Source of the DNA: Lomentospora prolificans
Taxonomy: Eukaryota > Ascomycota > Sordariomycetes > Microascales > Microascaceae
Length of the DNA stretch: 64,000 nt
Direction: 5' to 3'
NCBI GenBank assembly: GCA_029532625.1
Contig: JARFXM010000010.1
Span: 1,364,001-1,428,000 of the forward strand
A program made the position numbers and the translations under genes. Position 1 is the first letter of the stretch. Every line of letters starts with the position of its first letter. Shown here piece by piece: positions 34,177 to 44,992 of the stretch. The notes beneath the pieces are model-generated. The model was not told the origin of the DNA, ran no database searches, and was given only the letters and a program-made list of their open reading frames with translations.

Positions 34177-37100
34177 TCAACGGACCTTACCAGGACTACC
34201 GCTACCACGTAGCACGATGCATTTCCCAGGCATCTTGCCGACTCCGATTCTCTTGTAGATGTGACAGCCATCGGCGGGGGAAGACACGTCCAAGGTAGTG
34301 ATGAGCACGTAGTAATCCTTCTCACTAGTTGTCCCTTCCTTGGCCTTGGCGACGACAATGCATTTTTGGTTCGCACTATCCGAGACGTCCGGAGCGTCAT
34401 AGACGACCTTAATAGGCCCTCCGTCGGCGAGTCCGACATCAAAGTCGCGCATGGTCGCTCTTAACTCTATTGGGCCCACATCTTCCATGACCGACGCCGT
34501 GGTAGGAGCTCCCAGCTCGGCCGTTTTTTGCCATGTCGGACGGATTTCGCTTGTCTCCCAGTCAACCTTTTTGAAAGGAGGATCCATATAGTCGATGCCC
34601 CCTTTGTAGGCCATCCACGACCAGCTAGGTACCTGTTGCGCCCAATCTGCGGGAAATGAGATTTTCTCCATCTTCTTCTCGTCTTGTCCTCGGCACCATA
34701 GGAGGCTTCTATGGAAGAGGCCACCGCTGAAATCATTGCCGAAGATGCCATACGCGCCACTGGTTCCGTAGGCACTGTTCAGCCGTCTTTCAAGACCGGC
34801 AATGGCTATTGGGCGGTCTGACGATCTCGTAAAGTCCAGGCGCGAGTACTTCTGGTACAGTTGTTGGAAGTACGTAATTTGAAGGCCTCTTGACGCCATA
34901 GCCTTGTCAGGGAAATTCGGATCTCCCAAGAATTCTTCAAGATAGCTCCATCCCGTAAATCTAGTCAGTAAGTCTTCGGCACCAAGTACGGGGTTCTTAG
35001 GCGGCAAATGCAAAGGAACGTACTGCTTCATCTTTCTCAACGATTCGCTTCGTATCCCGTTTCCGCACTCGAAGTACGTCTGGGTCTCAGTAAAGTAAAT
35101 TGTCCGCCGTGCTAGAGCCCTCTCTTGCAACACCCATCCTCGCCTGTTTAGGTGGCCTTCCACAACGTCCAAGTCAAAGTTGTCAATCGTTTCACAGACA
35201 TAAAGACCGTTTGGTGGATCTTTCGCGATAGAAATGAACTCGCGATCCTTGCGCGGGCCTAGAAAGCCTCCATGATGGTTTTCGGCTCGGCTAGCTGCTA
35301 TCACACAATATGCCGAGCTGAAGACCGTCTCCATATTCTGAGCTTCCTGGTTGAAATCCCCATCAGGCCCTTGAACGATACAGAGAGAGTCGATCCAGAG
35401 ATATCGGATTCCTAGAGCTCTAGTGGTAACAACGGCATCCGCGAAAGTCCGCGGCAAGCTCTCGAAAGGTATACGCCGCATGAATTCATCTTTGTTCGAT
35501 GGCAGGGTTAGGAAAGGGGGGTGTTCTTCGGCGTTGCCCCACGGATGTGATAGAGCAATGTATCGGTAAGCAGGGTTGTTCTGAAGAAAGCCTGCCTGGT
35601 CGGACTTCGTCGTAACATAAAGCCGGATCTCGTCATTGGTAGTTCCAATATCCACAAGTCGTGTTGGCAGCCTGTTCGACTGTGGTCGGCCCTGACATCC
35701 GAGATGCTGATCGCAATCTTTAAGCCACAGCCTGATGATGTCAAAGAAGATGGGAGTCCCAGGAATAGGAAGCTTGGGGAACCCAACTTGGATTGGGAAG
35801 GGATGGCTCAACGCTTTTTTGGCATTTCCCCGTCAGCTTCGCAATTGATGTAAAATTAATGAGAAAGAGTTGACTCACTAGGTGTGCGGAGGATCGTGAG
35901 AGCCGGATCATCAGGTTTCTTAACAACTTTCAAGCCCGAATCCTGCATTCGAAGTCTGATGGACTGAGGAGAGTAGATTCTAAGCCGATCGCACAGATGG
36001 ATCAGAATGCGACAGAACCCACACGCCTGTTCGTTTTTCTTGAGTTCCGCAACAGATCTGTCAAAAGTCGATCCCGTTTCGCAGAAACTAAGGTGGTTGC
36101 AATCGCTACAAAGTTGGACGAAGTCTTGGGGAAGCAGCTGGTTAAACTTTCCAGACGCGAGAACAGTTCCTGCAAATTGGTTGTCGACGGGGAACTGCCA
36201 GGACAAGTTCTTTGGGAGTGCATAATCTTTCGAAACAACCGTGTTCGATGGCGGTCGAAGAAGCGTAGACTGGGTTGGCGGTGGAGCGCGCTTGGCCGTG
36301 CTTCTGAGCAAATATCGCCTATCTTTCTTGATTTTAGTCTTAATCACCTGAAGAGCGCTTCGCAGCTCTGCTGCAGTGGCGCGGACATTGACGAGAGTTG
36401 GTCCTGTTGTCACCGGGGCCGACACTTTAGGCCATTCTCCGTGCTGCGTCACCACGATTTCGGGAAATTCAGGCTGGGATTCACCTCTACCACCCATCTC
36501 TAGGCGGTATCTCACGACGAGGAGCTTTGTTTTGACAATTTCTAGAAGGTCGCGGAGTGCCGAGTCTCCTTGGATCTCGGCGTCTTTTGGTAGATACTCG
36601 TAGATCCATTCCTGAACAACTTGATGTACCTTAGCATCAGACTCTTCGCCATCGACTCTTTCGTAGAATGGAGATGGCAGCCCCAGTTGCCAGGTAATTC
36701 CTTCGGTGAACTGGGTTAACACCTCATTCCCGTACAGGAGCCACACGATGAACTCCAGGATAATACAGCCCATGGCCCAGATATCTTCACGACGCGATCT
36801 TGGTTGGTCTGCTTCTCGGTTTTCCCTAACGAGAGCTTCAGGGGCTTGGTATCTCCACGTACCGTACCTGGTCGTGGAAAGGACCCGGCCACGATCATCT
36901 GTGTGGGCTAGATGATGCTTTGCCAGCCCCATATCACCAATCTTGAGGTTTCCAATGTCTTCCTCGCGGTCAGCAAAGCGAAGTATATTTTCTGGCTTCA
37001 GATCGCCATGCCGAATGTTCTCTCCGAGCGACGTGGTAGCCCGGTGTGGGGGGCGCGGCGGTATCCGGCTCACGCTCGAGTTTGGCTGGTCACCGTATAT

Positions 37101-38290
37101 TGCGCCAGATGTCCCGACCGAGCTCTTCTCATTTGCGTTTTCGCCGTAGTTGTGCATTTTATCAAGGGCGTCGGCGAGGCCGTATAGCTGATCAATGGCC
37201 TGCTCCACTAACTCAGGCCTTGGATGACTACCGGCGTATGTATTCCAGAAGTCACGTAGGCTCCCACCAGACGCCCAAGGAAACATGAAATATCGGAAGT
37301 CTCCCCTGCTAATCTCGGCTATACATTTCAAAATATGGTCGTGGTCGATATTCCTAATCCTCTTCAGCGCATTTGCTTCGATTTCCCAAGCAGCATTCTT
37401 TCCCATCTCGTCGGTCAGCTTTCGGATGTCAACGACCTTAATAGCAACCTGGAAGTTATAAGGTCAGCTTCATCCATAAACACTTTCGGGGGCTAATTCC
37501 GTACAATATCGGGTATAGACTCTGAACGATGCGAGGCATGAATCTTGACACGGAGCACCTCGCTAAACGCACCAGTCTTAATAGCAGAGTCCTTCCAGAC
37601 AAATGGGAGGATGCAATCTGGCCTAAGAGAATACTCATAGATACGCTCATCAAAAATAGGTGCAAGGAGATGGCATTGCTGGAAGAAGAAGTTGTTAACT
37701 TTCAATTTTGACCTCCATGCTTTCGCTTTGAACACAGGCAGGCACTTCGCATCTTCTGTTCCTCCATTCTCCAGAGCAACAAGAGGTAGCTTGTCATCGG
37801 TAAATTTGGATGAGTAAAGGTTCTTCATCGTCTGGAGTAAATCAGCACCTCTGACCTCGCAGAGTATCGCAGTGATGAATAGCTTCTTTGCATGACTGAG
37901 TATCCAAGTTGTGAGCCTCCTCGTATCGCCTGTTGTCGACTTCGAAGATTTGGCAACCCCCCGAGTAGTCGTAGATGCTATTGGTCCTTCAGATAGTTCC
38001 TCATTGATAACTTCGATGGTCAGACGCTCTGCGATGAAGTCTGAGGGGAGGAATATGCGCGCTGGCACATCAAACTGGCTATATACCATTCCCTGCAGGA
38101 CGACTTCCGAGAAAGGAGGAGGGCTTTCTGATTCATCGCTGCCACTGAAATAGTCATTTTCGGTCAGTGAGTCCTCAACGTCTAGTCCGGCAACTTGCCC
38201 AGAATCCTCTTCGGAATCCTGCCCTTCCCCTTCGGCCGACCTGATAGGAGCATCACTGGGTAGGTCCCGGCGGTCTTGATAAACGGCCAT
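34177..38290 (-). CDS. Kinase-HET fusion protein, candidate heterokaryon-incompatibility / cell-death gene
   Basis: Three exons (38290-37505, 37448-35879, 35813-34177) give 1330 residues. Order: acidic N-terminus (1-60), helical module (about 65-225), kinase domain (about 230-620), a Cys-rich pre-HET segment with LCSDC and CGFC motifs (about 708-745), then a complete HET domain (about 865-1010: YIALSHPWG, the Arg/Phe-rich middle, and GIRYLWIDSLCIVQ). A long C-terminal part follows. Kinase landmarks are VAIK (Lys266), HGDLKPEN (Asp411, Asn416) and APE, with DMG (Asp434) instead of DFG. HET domains mediate non-self recognition and programmed death in filamentous fungi. The kinase probably acts as sensor or regulator, by inference. 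The last intron uses a plain AAG acceptor, which is its weakest point. No frameshift is seen. Confidence 0.88.
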
Positions 38291-39689
38291 TTTGAATTGG
38301 GTTTCCAATCTTTATATTAGTATTGAGTCGTCAATCCAGGGTCAGGTCCAAGACTGGAAACGGCCAAAGTGGACCGCCCAGCGGCCGCCTGGTTCCCTAT
38401 ATATCATCATGTGGTCTTGCCAAGCTGTCGGGCGAGCAGCTAGATTCGAGCACTGGGCCAGCCGACATTGAACCAACCATGCTAGAAAGCCAGGCTCGGC
38501 GCGAAGGTCGGGATAAAGTCGCGAGAATACCCATGAAGTGAACATACCGTCCGCAAAGGGACCGGGATCACTGAGCAACCAGCAGTGGAGAACCCGGAAT
38601 TTCCATGCAAGCCGCCCTCCCTCAAAGGAAGACTACGGCTGAAAGGGCCTATGCATGACAAGTTCAGTTTGTGACGACCCGAAGTGTCAAACCAGTCATC
38701 TACCAATGAAAGCATACGCAATTGGTTTTCGGTACCTTCGTAGTATGTGCTAGATTGCAAAGCGCCAGCCTGGTCGAGTGCTGAGCATTCAAGACTCGAC
38801 GGGGCTGAAGTAGTGGACGCCACATTTGCCCTTTCTGGCCTGTATGTTGGCTGCCAACGCCACGTCGGCTGCGGCATTTCCACGATTGGTTCAATTTCTT
38901 TCACCTCCACCCCCACCAAAAAAGAGGGGGTTTGCGCCAGCGAGCGAAGCAGAGAGGCACAGTGATTGAGAGTTGTATCGGGTGGGAATCTCAAATCGAT
39001 GTGGAGGTTTCGTTTTCGGTGACCTCGATTACTTTTGTGGACCAAACCGCCAGCTGGCTGACCGATTATGCAGCACTGAGTGCCAGAGTCATTTAGTTAT
39101 TTCCATCTCATGCCAGTCAGCTACTGAGCAGTCGCCACACTGCTGGCCAGCTGGCCTGGCGTTCCAGCCTTGCCAGCTTGGTAATAGTAACATCCCACTG
39201 ACCATGGCCGTGACAACACTGACTACCCCGCCTCGCCAGCTTACAACCTTCCTATTCTAATGGTAGAGACTTGTACATAACTCTAACTCCAGGTGGTATT
39301 ACATAATGCATCGTGTGCTACCAATATGAGAGTGCATATAGAGATCCCGATGTAAATTCCTGGGAAGTGTTGAGTTCTAATTATAGGTGAACCGTTTATT
39401 CTGTTGTCTCGTGATGATTTGGAACGTGCAGTTACGGGTGGTGACGAGTGGGGTCAGGTGGTTGACTGACTTGCTGGCTGGTGGATGGAACCCACCCCCC
39501 CTAAAACTGAGATTTTAGTGCATATGCGAAGGAAGAAACCCTTAAATCAATTATACTCCGCTGGCGTGTCTTCAAGCAACGCCCGGCATCTAGCGTCCGG
39601 TCAGATGGCGAAAATGGCAAGGCGAGTGAGTCTATTTACTTTTATCAAGTTGTACAGCGCTGTTCTATGATGCCGCTACTTGGGAAATG
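38291..39689. other. Intergenic, about 1.4 kb, upstream of the kinase-HET gene
   Basis: This is the promoter side of the kinase-HET gene and the 3' flank of the dehydrogenase gene. It carries GCCAGC/CTGGC clusters at 39047-39060 and 39140-39180. A 187-codon open frame at 38482-39045 on the minus strand starts without a convincing ATG and shows no domain. I do not call it. Confidence 0.55.
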
Positions 39690-40870
39690 CTAGAGTTTAT
39701 GCTTGTAGAAACCATGTCCACTCTTCACGCCCAAGCGCCCGTCCTGGATCAGATTTTGGAGATATTCTCGTGGTTCACTAGGGATATTCCCCCGTGCGTC
39801 AGCATAGTGCTGCTCAATGGCCAGCACGACGTCTAATCCTACAACATCCATCTGCTCGAATGGCCCCTTGGACGTCTTCAGTACCCCCTTGAAGATCGCG
39901 TCAATTTCCTCGGGCGTCGCGACGCCTTCGGATGCAGCGAGTAGGGCCTCTCTTTTTATCGCGGCCCAGATGCTGAGCGGACGCTCTCTTTTAGCCGCGG
40001 TCTGAAATGGCAGGGAAGCTGGTGACACTTACCGATTATAGATGTAACCCATCGAGCCTGCCTTGACGCGGAATGGGGAGAAGCCGTGAGCTTTGCTTCT
40101 CTCCATCATCGTGGTGATATGTGATAGATCTGTCGTCTCATGGCCCATTATCTCCAGTTCTAGTTTTGTTAGGTTAATCTAAGAGTTGCCGTGATACATT
40201 CAAGGACCAGTTTGTACTTGCCTGGTGTTTCGGGAGGCCAGTCTAATGCGAAATTTTCTTCTGTTTAGCCACAGGGAATCAAATTTGCTTGCACTCCACG
40301 CCCGAGGCGGCCTCTTACATGAATGGGCACTTAGGAACCGTCGTTCATTCCTTAACTTCAAAGTTTCCAAGATCTCTGAGCAGGTGTAGCTGCTAGAATT
40401 CGAAGCAATAATAACGTCGTCTGCTGCAAGAGAATCAAGCTGCAGTATTACCTTTCTCTTCACCGAGAGCTGTTCGGGAACACACTGCCAAAGTCAGCAC
40501 TGGCACATTGCCCTACTAGCAGACGTAGCCTGATCAATACCTCTACAACCAGCCATGCGCTCTGGAGAGCAGCGGCAAGGCCGCTAGGCAAGTGCGTCAC
40601 GATTTTGCCCCATTGAGGGTTTCTGCGGGAAGACGCTGATCGGAAGCCTTCAATAGCCTTGTGGCTACCCTCAAGCTGGCTTGCTTGGGCATCCACCAGG
40701 TGGACGTCGTTTCCCCGACTGGACCACTGCGAATGGGCGCATTAGCGTCTGGGTTGGATTCGATGGCAGCTCAGGGGGTTGATATCTGTCTTTACCATGT
40801 ACGCCAGGCGGCGGCCTTGTGTGCCGCCGCCGATGATGGCAACAGAATCTCGGGTAGCGCTCAACGTCAT
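39690..40870 (-). CDS. 3-hydroxyacyl-CoA dehydrogenase family enzyme
   Basis: Six exons (40870-40796, 40726-40541, 40484-40319, 40242-40222, 40159-40033, 39972-39690) give 285 residues. The Rossmann loop is IIGGGTQGR (Gly14, Gly16, Gly19), followed by VHLVDA at the NAD-selecting strand. The catalytic pair is likely His141 (AHSYWPPETP) and Glu152 (LEIM). The C-terminal dimerisation domain contains SMGYIYNR, EEIDAIFKGVL and the terminal GHGFY. The family oxidises 3-hydroxyacyl-CoAs or sugar acids such as L-gulonate, and this member's substrate is unknown. The 21-nt exon 4 ends at a GC donor (CCAG|GCAAGT), so intron 4 is GC-AG. Two CGGATCCG palindromes lie 158 and 245 bp upstream of the start. 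It is next to a Zn2Cys6 regulator and a transporter. Confidence 0.88.
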
Positions 40871-41027
40871 TGTGCTCTGAGAGAAGAAGGTAGAACAGTG
40901 TCGGGAGATAAAAGGTATACGGCATTAGACGTCACATTACGGGAAGGAAAGACGAAGAAACTTGTAAGCTTAAGTATTTCAAAGCAATGTAAGAGGTTAT
41001 CGTCTTGTAAAGGGTATTGATGTTTAC

Positions 41028-41035
41028 CGGATCCG
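41028..41035. promoter_or_regulatory. CGGATCCG palindrome, candidate zinc-cluster operator
   Basis: Inverted CGG triplets with a 2-nt spacer, 158 bp upstream of the dehydrogenase start. Zn2Cys6 dimers often bind inverted CGG triplets. It is one of five copies in the cluster. Confidence 0.6.
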
Positions 41036-41114
41036 ATTTTAGTGGATCCCCCGTGGCCCTGCATGGAGTGCTGCCAGTGCCTCAATTTAGCCTGCCTTCG
41101 CCTCCACCTAGTAT

Positions 41115-41122
41115 CGGATCCG
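41115..41122. promoter_or_regulatory. CGGATCCG palindrome, candidate zinc-cluster operator
   Basis: The second copy, about 245 bp upstream of the dehydrogenase start. The extended palindrome TCGGATCCGA is the same as at 44312 and 44636. Confidence 0.6.
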
Positions 41123-41416
41123 AGATGTGGTGCATTGCCAGCTGGCTCTTAGGATCCCGGCATCAACCCTCCCCATATTTTATAGCGTCAAGTTATGACG
41201 AAGACAACGTAGCACCGACATACAACTTGGACTACGGATGGGAATACCCTTGCTCGAATATAAATGGTCGTTTAGGTGTAAACTAGACAGCCCAGATAAA
41301 TCAACGCCAATTCCAAGGTTGTAGCACTATAGGTTTCTCGCCCACGTTGGCCTTGTGCAGTTAAAGTGGGTATATACTTCATATTAATTATACCAATGTG
41401 ATTGTAGATACAGATA

Positions 41417-43570
41417 TTAGACCTGGTCACAGATGTTGTCTCCCATGGTAGAGAACTCAGCCCTAGCGGCCTGCACAGATTTTGAGCACTGTGGCAGGTG
41501 GCTCAAAGTCCGCTCCAGCGTACCCAAGAGGCTCTGATACGTCTCCTGGGCGATTTTTCCGAACCCAAAGTCGCGATCAATAGCTTTCCGCATGAGTTGC
41601 ACACCCGCCACGACGTGGTGGGGATACGGATCGATCGACACAATCGGTACCGTGATGGTGGCGCCGCCCAGCAAGCCATCCATATCGGGGTCGCGCTTCA
41701 AAACCATCGTGGTGTGGAGGCCGTAGGCCAGGGTGTTCATTACTGTGGTTTCCGCGTCGTTGATCACCTCGACTATATCTGCGTGGAGATCCTGACGGTC
41801 CGCGGCCTCGATGACGTCGATGAGCATCAGGATGCTAAGGTGATAGTGAAGCATGAGAGAAACTGGGCGTTGGGGGTTAGTATATAAGCATTATCGCGAG
41901 ATACAATCACATACACCAACGTAGTTTGGTTTCTTGACCGAGAAATTGTAGTCGTTTGTGGCATTCCTCCAGCTGCGGACGGTAAATGATGTTGAACTCC
42001 CTGATCGAGTCGACTACGGCCACGAATGCCCTGTGCACCTCTGACTCGTTATGCCCGTCCCTAACGGCCTCCTTGAAGATAGCCGTCAACTTCCATCCAA
42101 GAAGTTTCCAAGAAGCCCCAGAAGCGATAATCTGATTGGCCCTGTCGTCCGTCATTTCTGCGTTTTCTCGCCGCCAATGCTCTGAAGTCTCGCGAAACAC
42201 CTTGGAACACGTTCTAACCAGCCGCCAGGGCATCTCGAACTCGAAGCCGAAAAGGCCCGAGGAAAGCAGCGGCCTGCAGTCCAGGGTTAGCGACGCCGAT
42301 GTGTCAAACGTCAAAGCTGCCCAGTATGCGGTGCTCTCGGCGTTGATGAAGCCCGTTGTGCCTATCGAGTCAGGGGCCGCACACATGGTTGGTGTTACAT
42401 TTAATGGAGACACTTTGGAGCCACTGAATTTGAGGTTCCTCTGCCTAGCTCGTAGGGTTTGTATTTGTTGTAGCGCCGCGTGAACACAGGCCTGGCCAGA
42501 GATTCCGTCGGCCTCTTCATCCTCTGAAATGCCGGATGGGATGGGTGTTAGAGCAAAGAGGAATAGAGATAGCATGGACCGGTACGAGGGCCGGTGGATG
42601 ACTCGAAGCATATCCCTCCGGGCCTGTCTCCAGAGCCCTTGTGTTACCGCAAGGAAATTGAATCCTTCGGTGGTTCTGGGGGAGCTGATGGGTAACCACC
42701 TCGCCGAGAATGCGGCAATGGCACCTCTCAGAGAAGCCTCGGACTTCTGGTCCTTCCAGTCTTCCTGCCGATGAGTTCCTCTATCTGCCAGGTTTCTGTC
42801 GTTGATGGCGGATTCGGCCATGGCTTGGTCGAGATGGCGGCACAAGTCGGAGATGCTCACATATTTATGGGCGAGAAGTTCTTGTTCGAACCTAGCAATT
42901 GTCAGCCTTCCCAGATGAACTTTCCAACAACCCAAAAGAGCCATGATTTTCTTACAAAAACGGACAGCAGTGTCGACCCATCCACGAGCCGAAGACGGCC
43001 TCGAACCCTCTTCTATAGAGTGTTTGGAGCCATTCGTAATCCACTTCGCTAAGACCAGCTGTATTCTGAGACACGGCAGGCGAGCTGCTCGGTGATTGCA
43101 CATTAGGCGGCGGCGTAATATCTGGAGTCGAAAAAGCTACGACTGGCGCCGGAATCGTCTGTCTTGCAGTGTCGCCCGACTCAGCGAGAGAAGACTGCCG
43201 TGAATATGTCTCCGCTGGATTATCCGTGCTATTACCGCCTTGGACCGACGGCGCAGCACTTGAAGAATGAGACGCCGGCCTACAACGCCCCCTACGCTGT
43301 GTCCTCTTTGACAGGCCACCTTTGACATCCTGGAGCCACTACTCTTGAGATTTAGCTATGCCTGTGACCCTCTAATAACGAGCCTTGTCGCGATTTGCGG
43401 GTTCTCTATACCTTGAATGTACATGGCTGGTGTCGGCTGCGACATCGAGTACAAGGCTCAGACGACTCGCCGCCAGAGCTGGAAACTGAGGCGTCACAGG
43501 CAACACGCGATCTGCGGCATGCGTCGCAGCTGGAGAACTGGATCCTGCGAGGGGCGAGATTACTCGGCAT
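41417..43570 (-). CDS. Zn2Cys6 fungal transcription factor
   Basis: Four exons (43570-43412, 43329-42956, 42891-41915, 41862-41417) give 651 residues. The zinc cluster is complete near the N-terminus: Cys15, Cys18, Cys25, Cys40, Cys43, Cys50. The loop between the third and fourth cysteines is long (14 residues). A Ser/Pro-rich linker (about 60-120) leads to a fungal-specific regulatory domain that starts around DYEWLQTLYRRGFEAVFGSWMGR (split here: DYEWLQTLYRR then GFEAVFGSWMGR). The start MPSNLAPRR has a CACAATG context and puts the cluster at its usual place. The gene is divergent from the MFS transporter and runs in the same direction as the dehydrogenase. A CGGATCCG palindrome lies 86 bp upstream of its own start, which suggests autoregulation. 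Confidence 0.9.
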
Positions 43571-43655
43571 TGTGAGCTTCGCTGGGGTGGGCGATCCTGT
43601 GGGCCTCGATCAAATGACGAGGGAGACAAGAGGATACCTGACTTATTCGAGGCAT

Positions 43656-43663
43656 CGGATCCG
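43656..43663. promoter_or_regulatory. CGGATCCG palindrome, candidate autoregulatory operator
   Basis: It lies 86 bp upstream of the regulator's start codon, which is closer than in the other promoters. Confidence 0.6.
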
Positions 43664-44311
43664 GAACTATAGTAGTAGTAGTAGTGGGCAATTCGAGGGG
43701 CGCTTCCCCAGAACCGAGTTCACAACCCACCTCGCAAATGATCAAGAATGCCATCTTAGTTATTAGGTCTAAACCTCTTTTAGGGAGCGGGGCGAGGGAC
43801 GAAGGGATCTGCAGCGAGAGGAGATTCTATCGAACTAAAAATCCCAACCCTGTTGGTCGTTGAAGCCCACCAAGGAAAAGATCGGCGGCGGGTGGCGCAC
43901 CAGAGCAGCGGTTAGGTACGGTATCTGACGTTCCGTTGCTCGGGAGCGTGCCTCGGCAGTAGCCAGCTCTCGGAGGTCATCTCGGTGAGGGGCTGCTTTA
44001 GTGTGGCGTGCACCAACTTTCCAGTACCATGAACTTGAAGCGGAGGCAGGCGCTTCCTGGCTTTTCTGGGGTAGTTGACGTCGTATCGGGGCCAATACTG
44101 GCCTCAACGACGCCCCAGAACTAGAGTAACTTGCACGAAGTAGTTGGCCCGAGAGGGAGAGCGCAAATTTCCCTCTACCCGGATCTAGATGGCTCTCGTG
44201 GAGGGAGTGTTTCAATAACAGGCTGCACCGTAGATGGATGAATCGTGCAGCTGGCTAGAAACGTGGAAAATGCACAAAGACGTATTTCTTACGAACTCTG
44301 CGCTGGATCAT

Positions 44312-44319
44312 CGGATCCG
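44312..44319. promoter_or_regulatory. CGGATCCG palindrome, candidate zinc-cluster operator
   Basis: The extended form TCGGATCCGA, about 675 bp upstream of the transporter start and about 740 bp upstream of the regulator start. Confidence 0.55.
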
Positions 44320-44635
44320 AGGCCACCACCCTTACTTTTGTTAGACACCACGATCGCGCGATGTCAGTGAAGGGTTACGAGGTGGTACGATTTTGGAAAT
44401 GCTGTGCTTCTCTCTCGAGGAGGAGTAATAATTCCTTTTGGGCGACGTGCAGTTGCCGTCGCTACGAGTAACTTGGGTTCTACTCCCCGGATCCTATGCT
44501 TGTCTGTATGACCCCGAGCAGAACGATTGGGAAATATTGGACACTCAGTAATCCTGCCGAGCTTACTCTTGTGTGCCCTTGTTGGTGTGAGGGTGCTTGA
44601 GCAGCATCATTACCCCTTCAGTCACATCCATGGAT

Positions 44636-44643
44636 CGGATCCG
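44636..44643. promoter_or_regulatory. CGGATCCG palindrome, candidate zinc-cluster operator
   Basis: The extended form TCGGATCCGA, about 350 bp upstream of the transporter start. Confidence 0.6.
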
Positions 44644-44992
44644 AGACCCTCTTCTTGGCCCCCCCCCGGTCGCATGTCGCCGCTTCCGCCTCACAAGTGC
44701 GATAATGACCCGCGCTAACGCCGGATTGACGCCGGAGACAACCCCGCGAAACCACACGCACCGGCCCACAAGGTCAATGGAATATCAGTCCATTAGCGGA
44801 TCTTTCGTTAAGGGGCGCGCGGGGAAGCTCTCTGGGGTAAAACGTGGGGTAGCGGAGATTCGAAATGGAGTATATAAGGCGGGTAGAAGACTTACATTCC
44901 TGTTGAACGATATGAGCTTCCACTCTTTTCTCTTTCACCGCACGAGAATTGCATCCAAGTCCCTAGTGCCAAACTCAATTGGAGCCATCACA

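Larger units (their letters stand above)
43571..44992. promoter_or_regulatory. Divergent promoter region of the Zn2Cys6 regulator and the MFS transporter
   Basis: This 1.42-kb region separates the two start codons and contains three CGGATCCG palindromes: 43656-43663, 44312-44319 and 44636-44643. It also has partial CGGATC words near 44165 and 44500 and a short TAG microsatellite at about 43671-43685. No gene is supported inside it. A 126-codon frame at 43835-44215 has no domain. Confidence 0.65.

Noticed and set aside
38482..39045. 187-codon open frame on the minus strand upstream of the kinase-HET gene
   Set aside because: No domain and no supporting splice sites; it overlaps the start of a GCCAGC-rich region.
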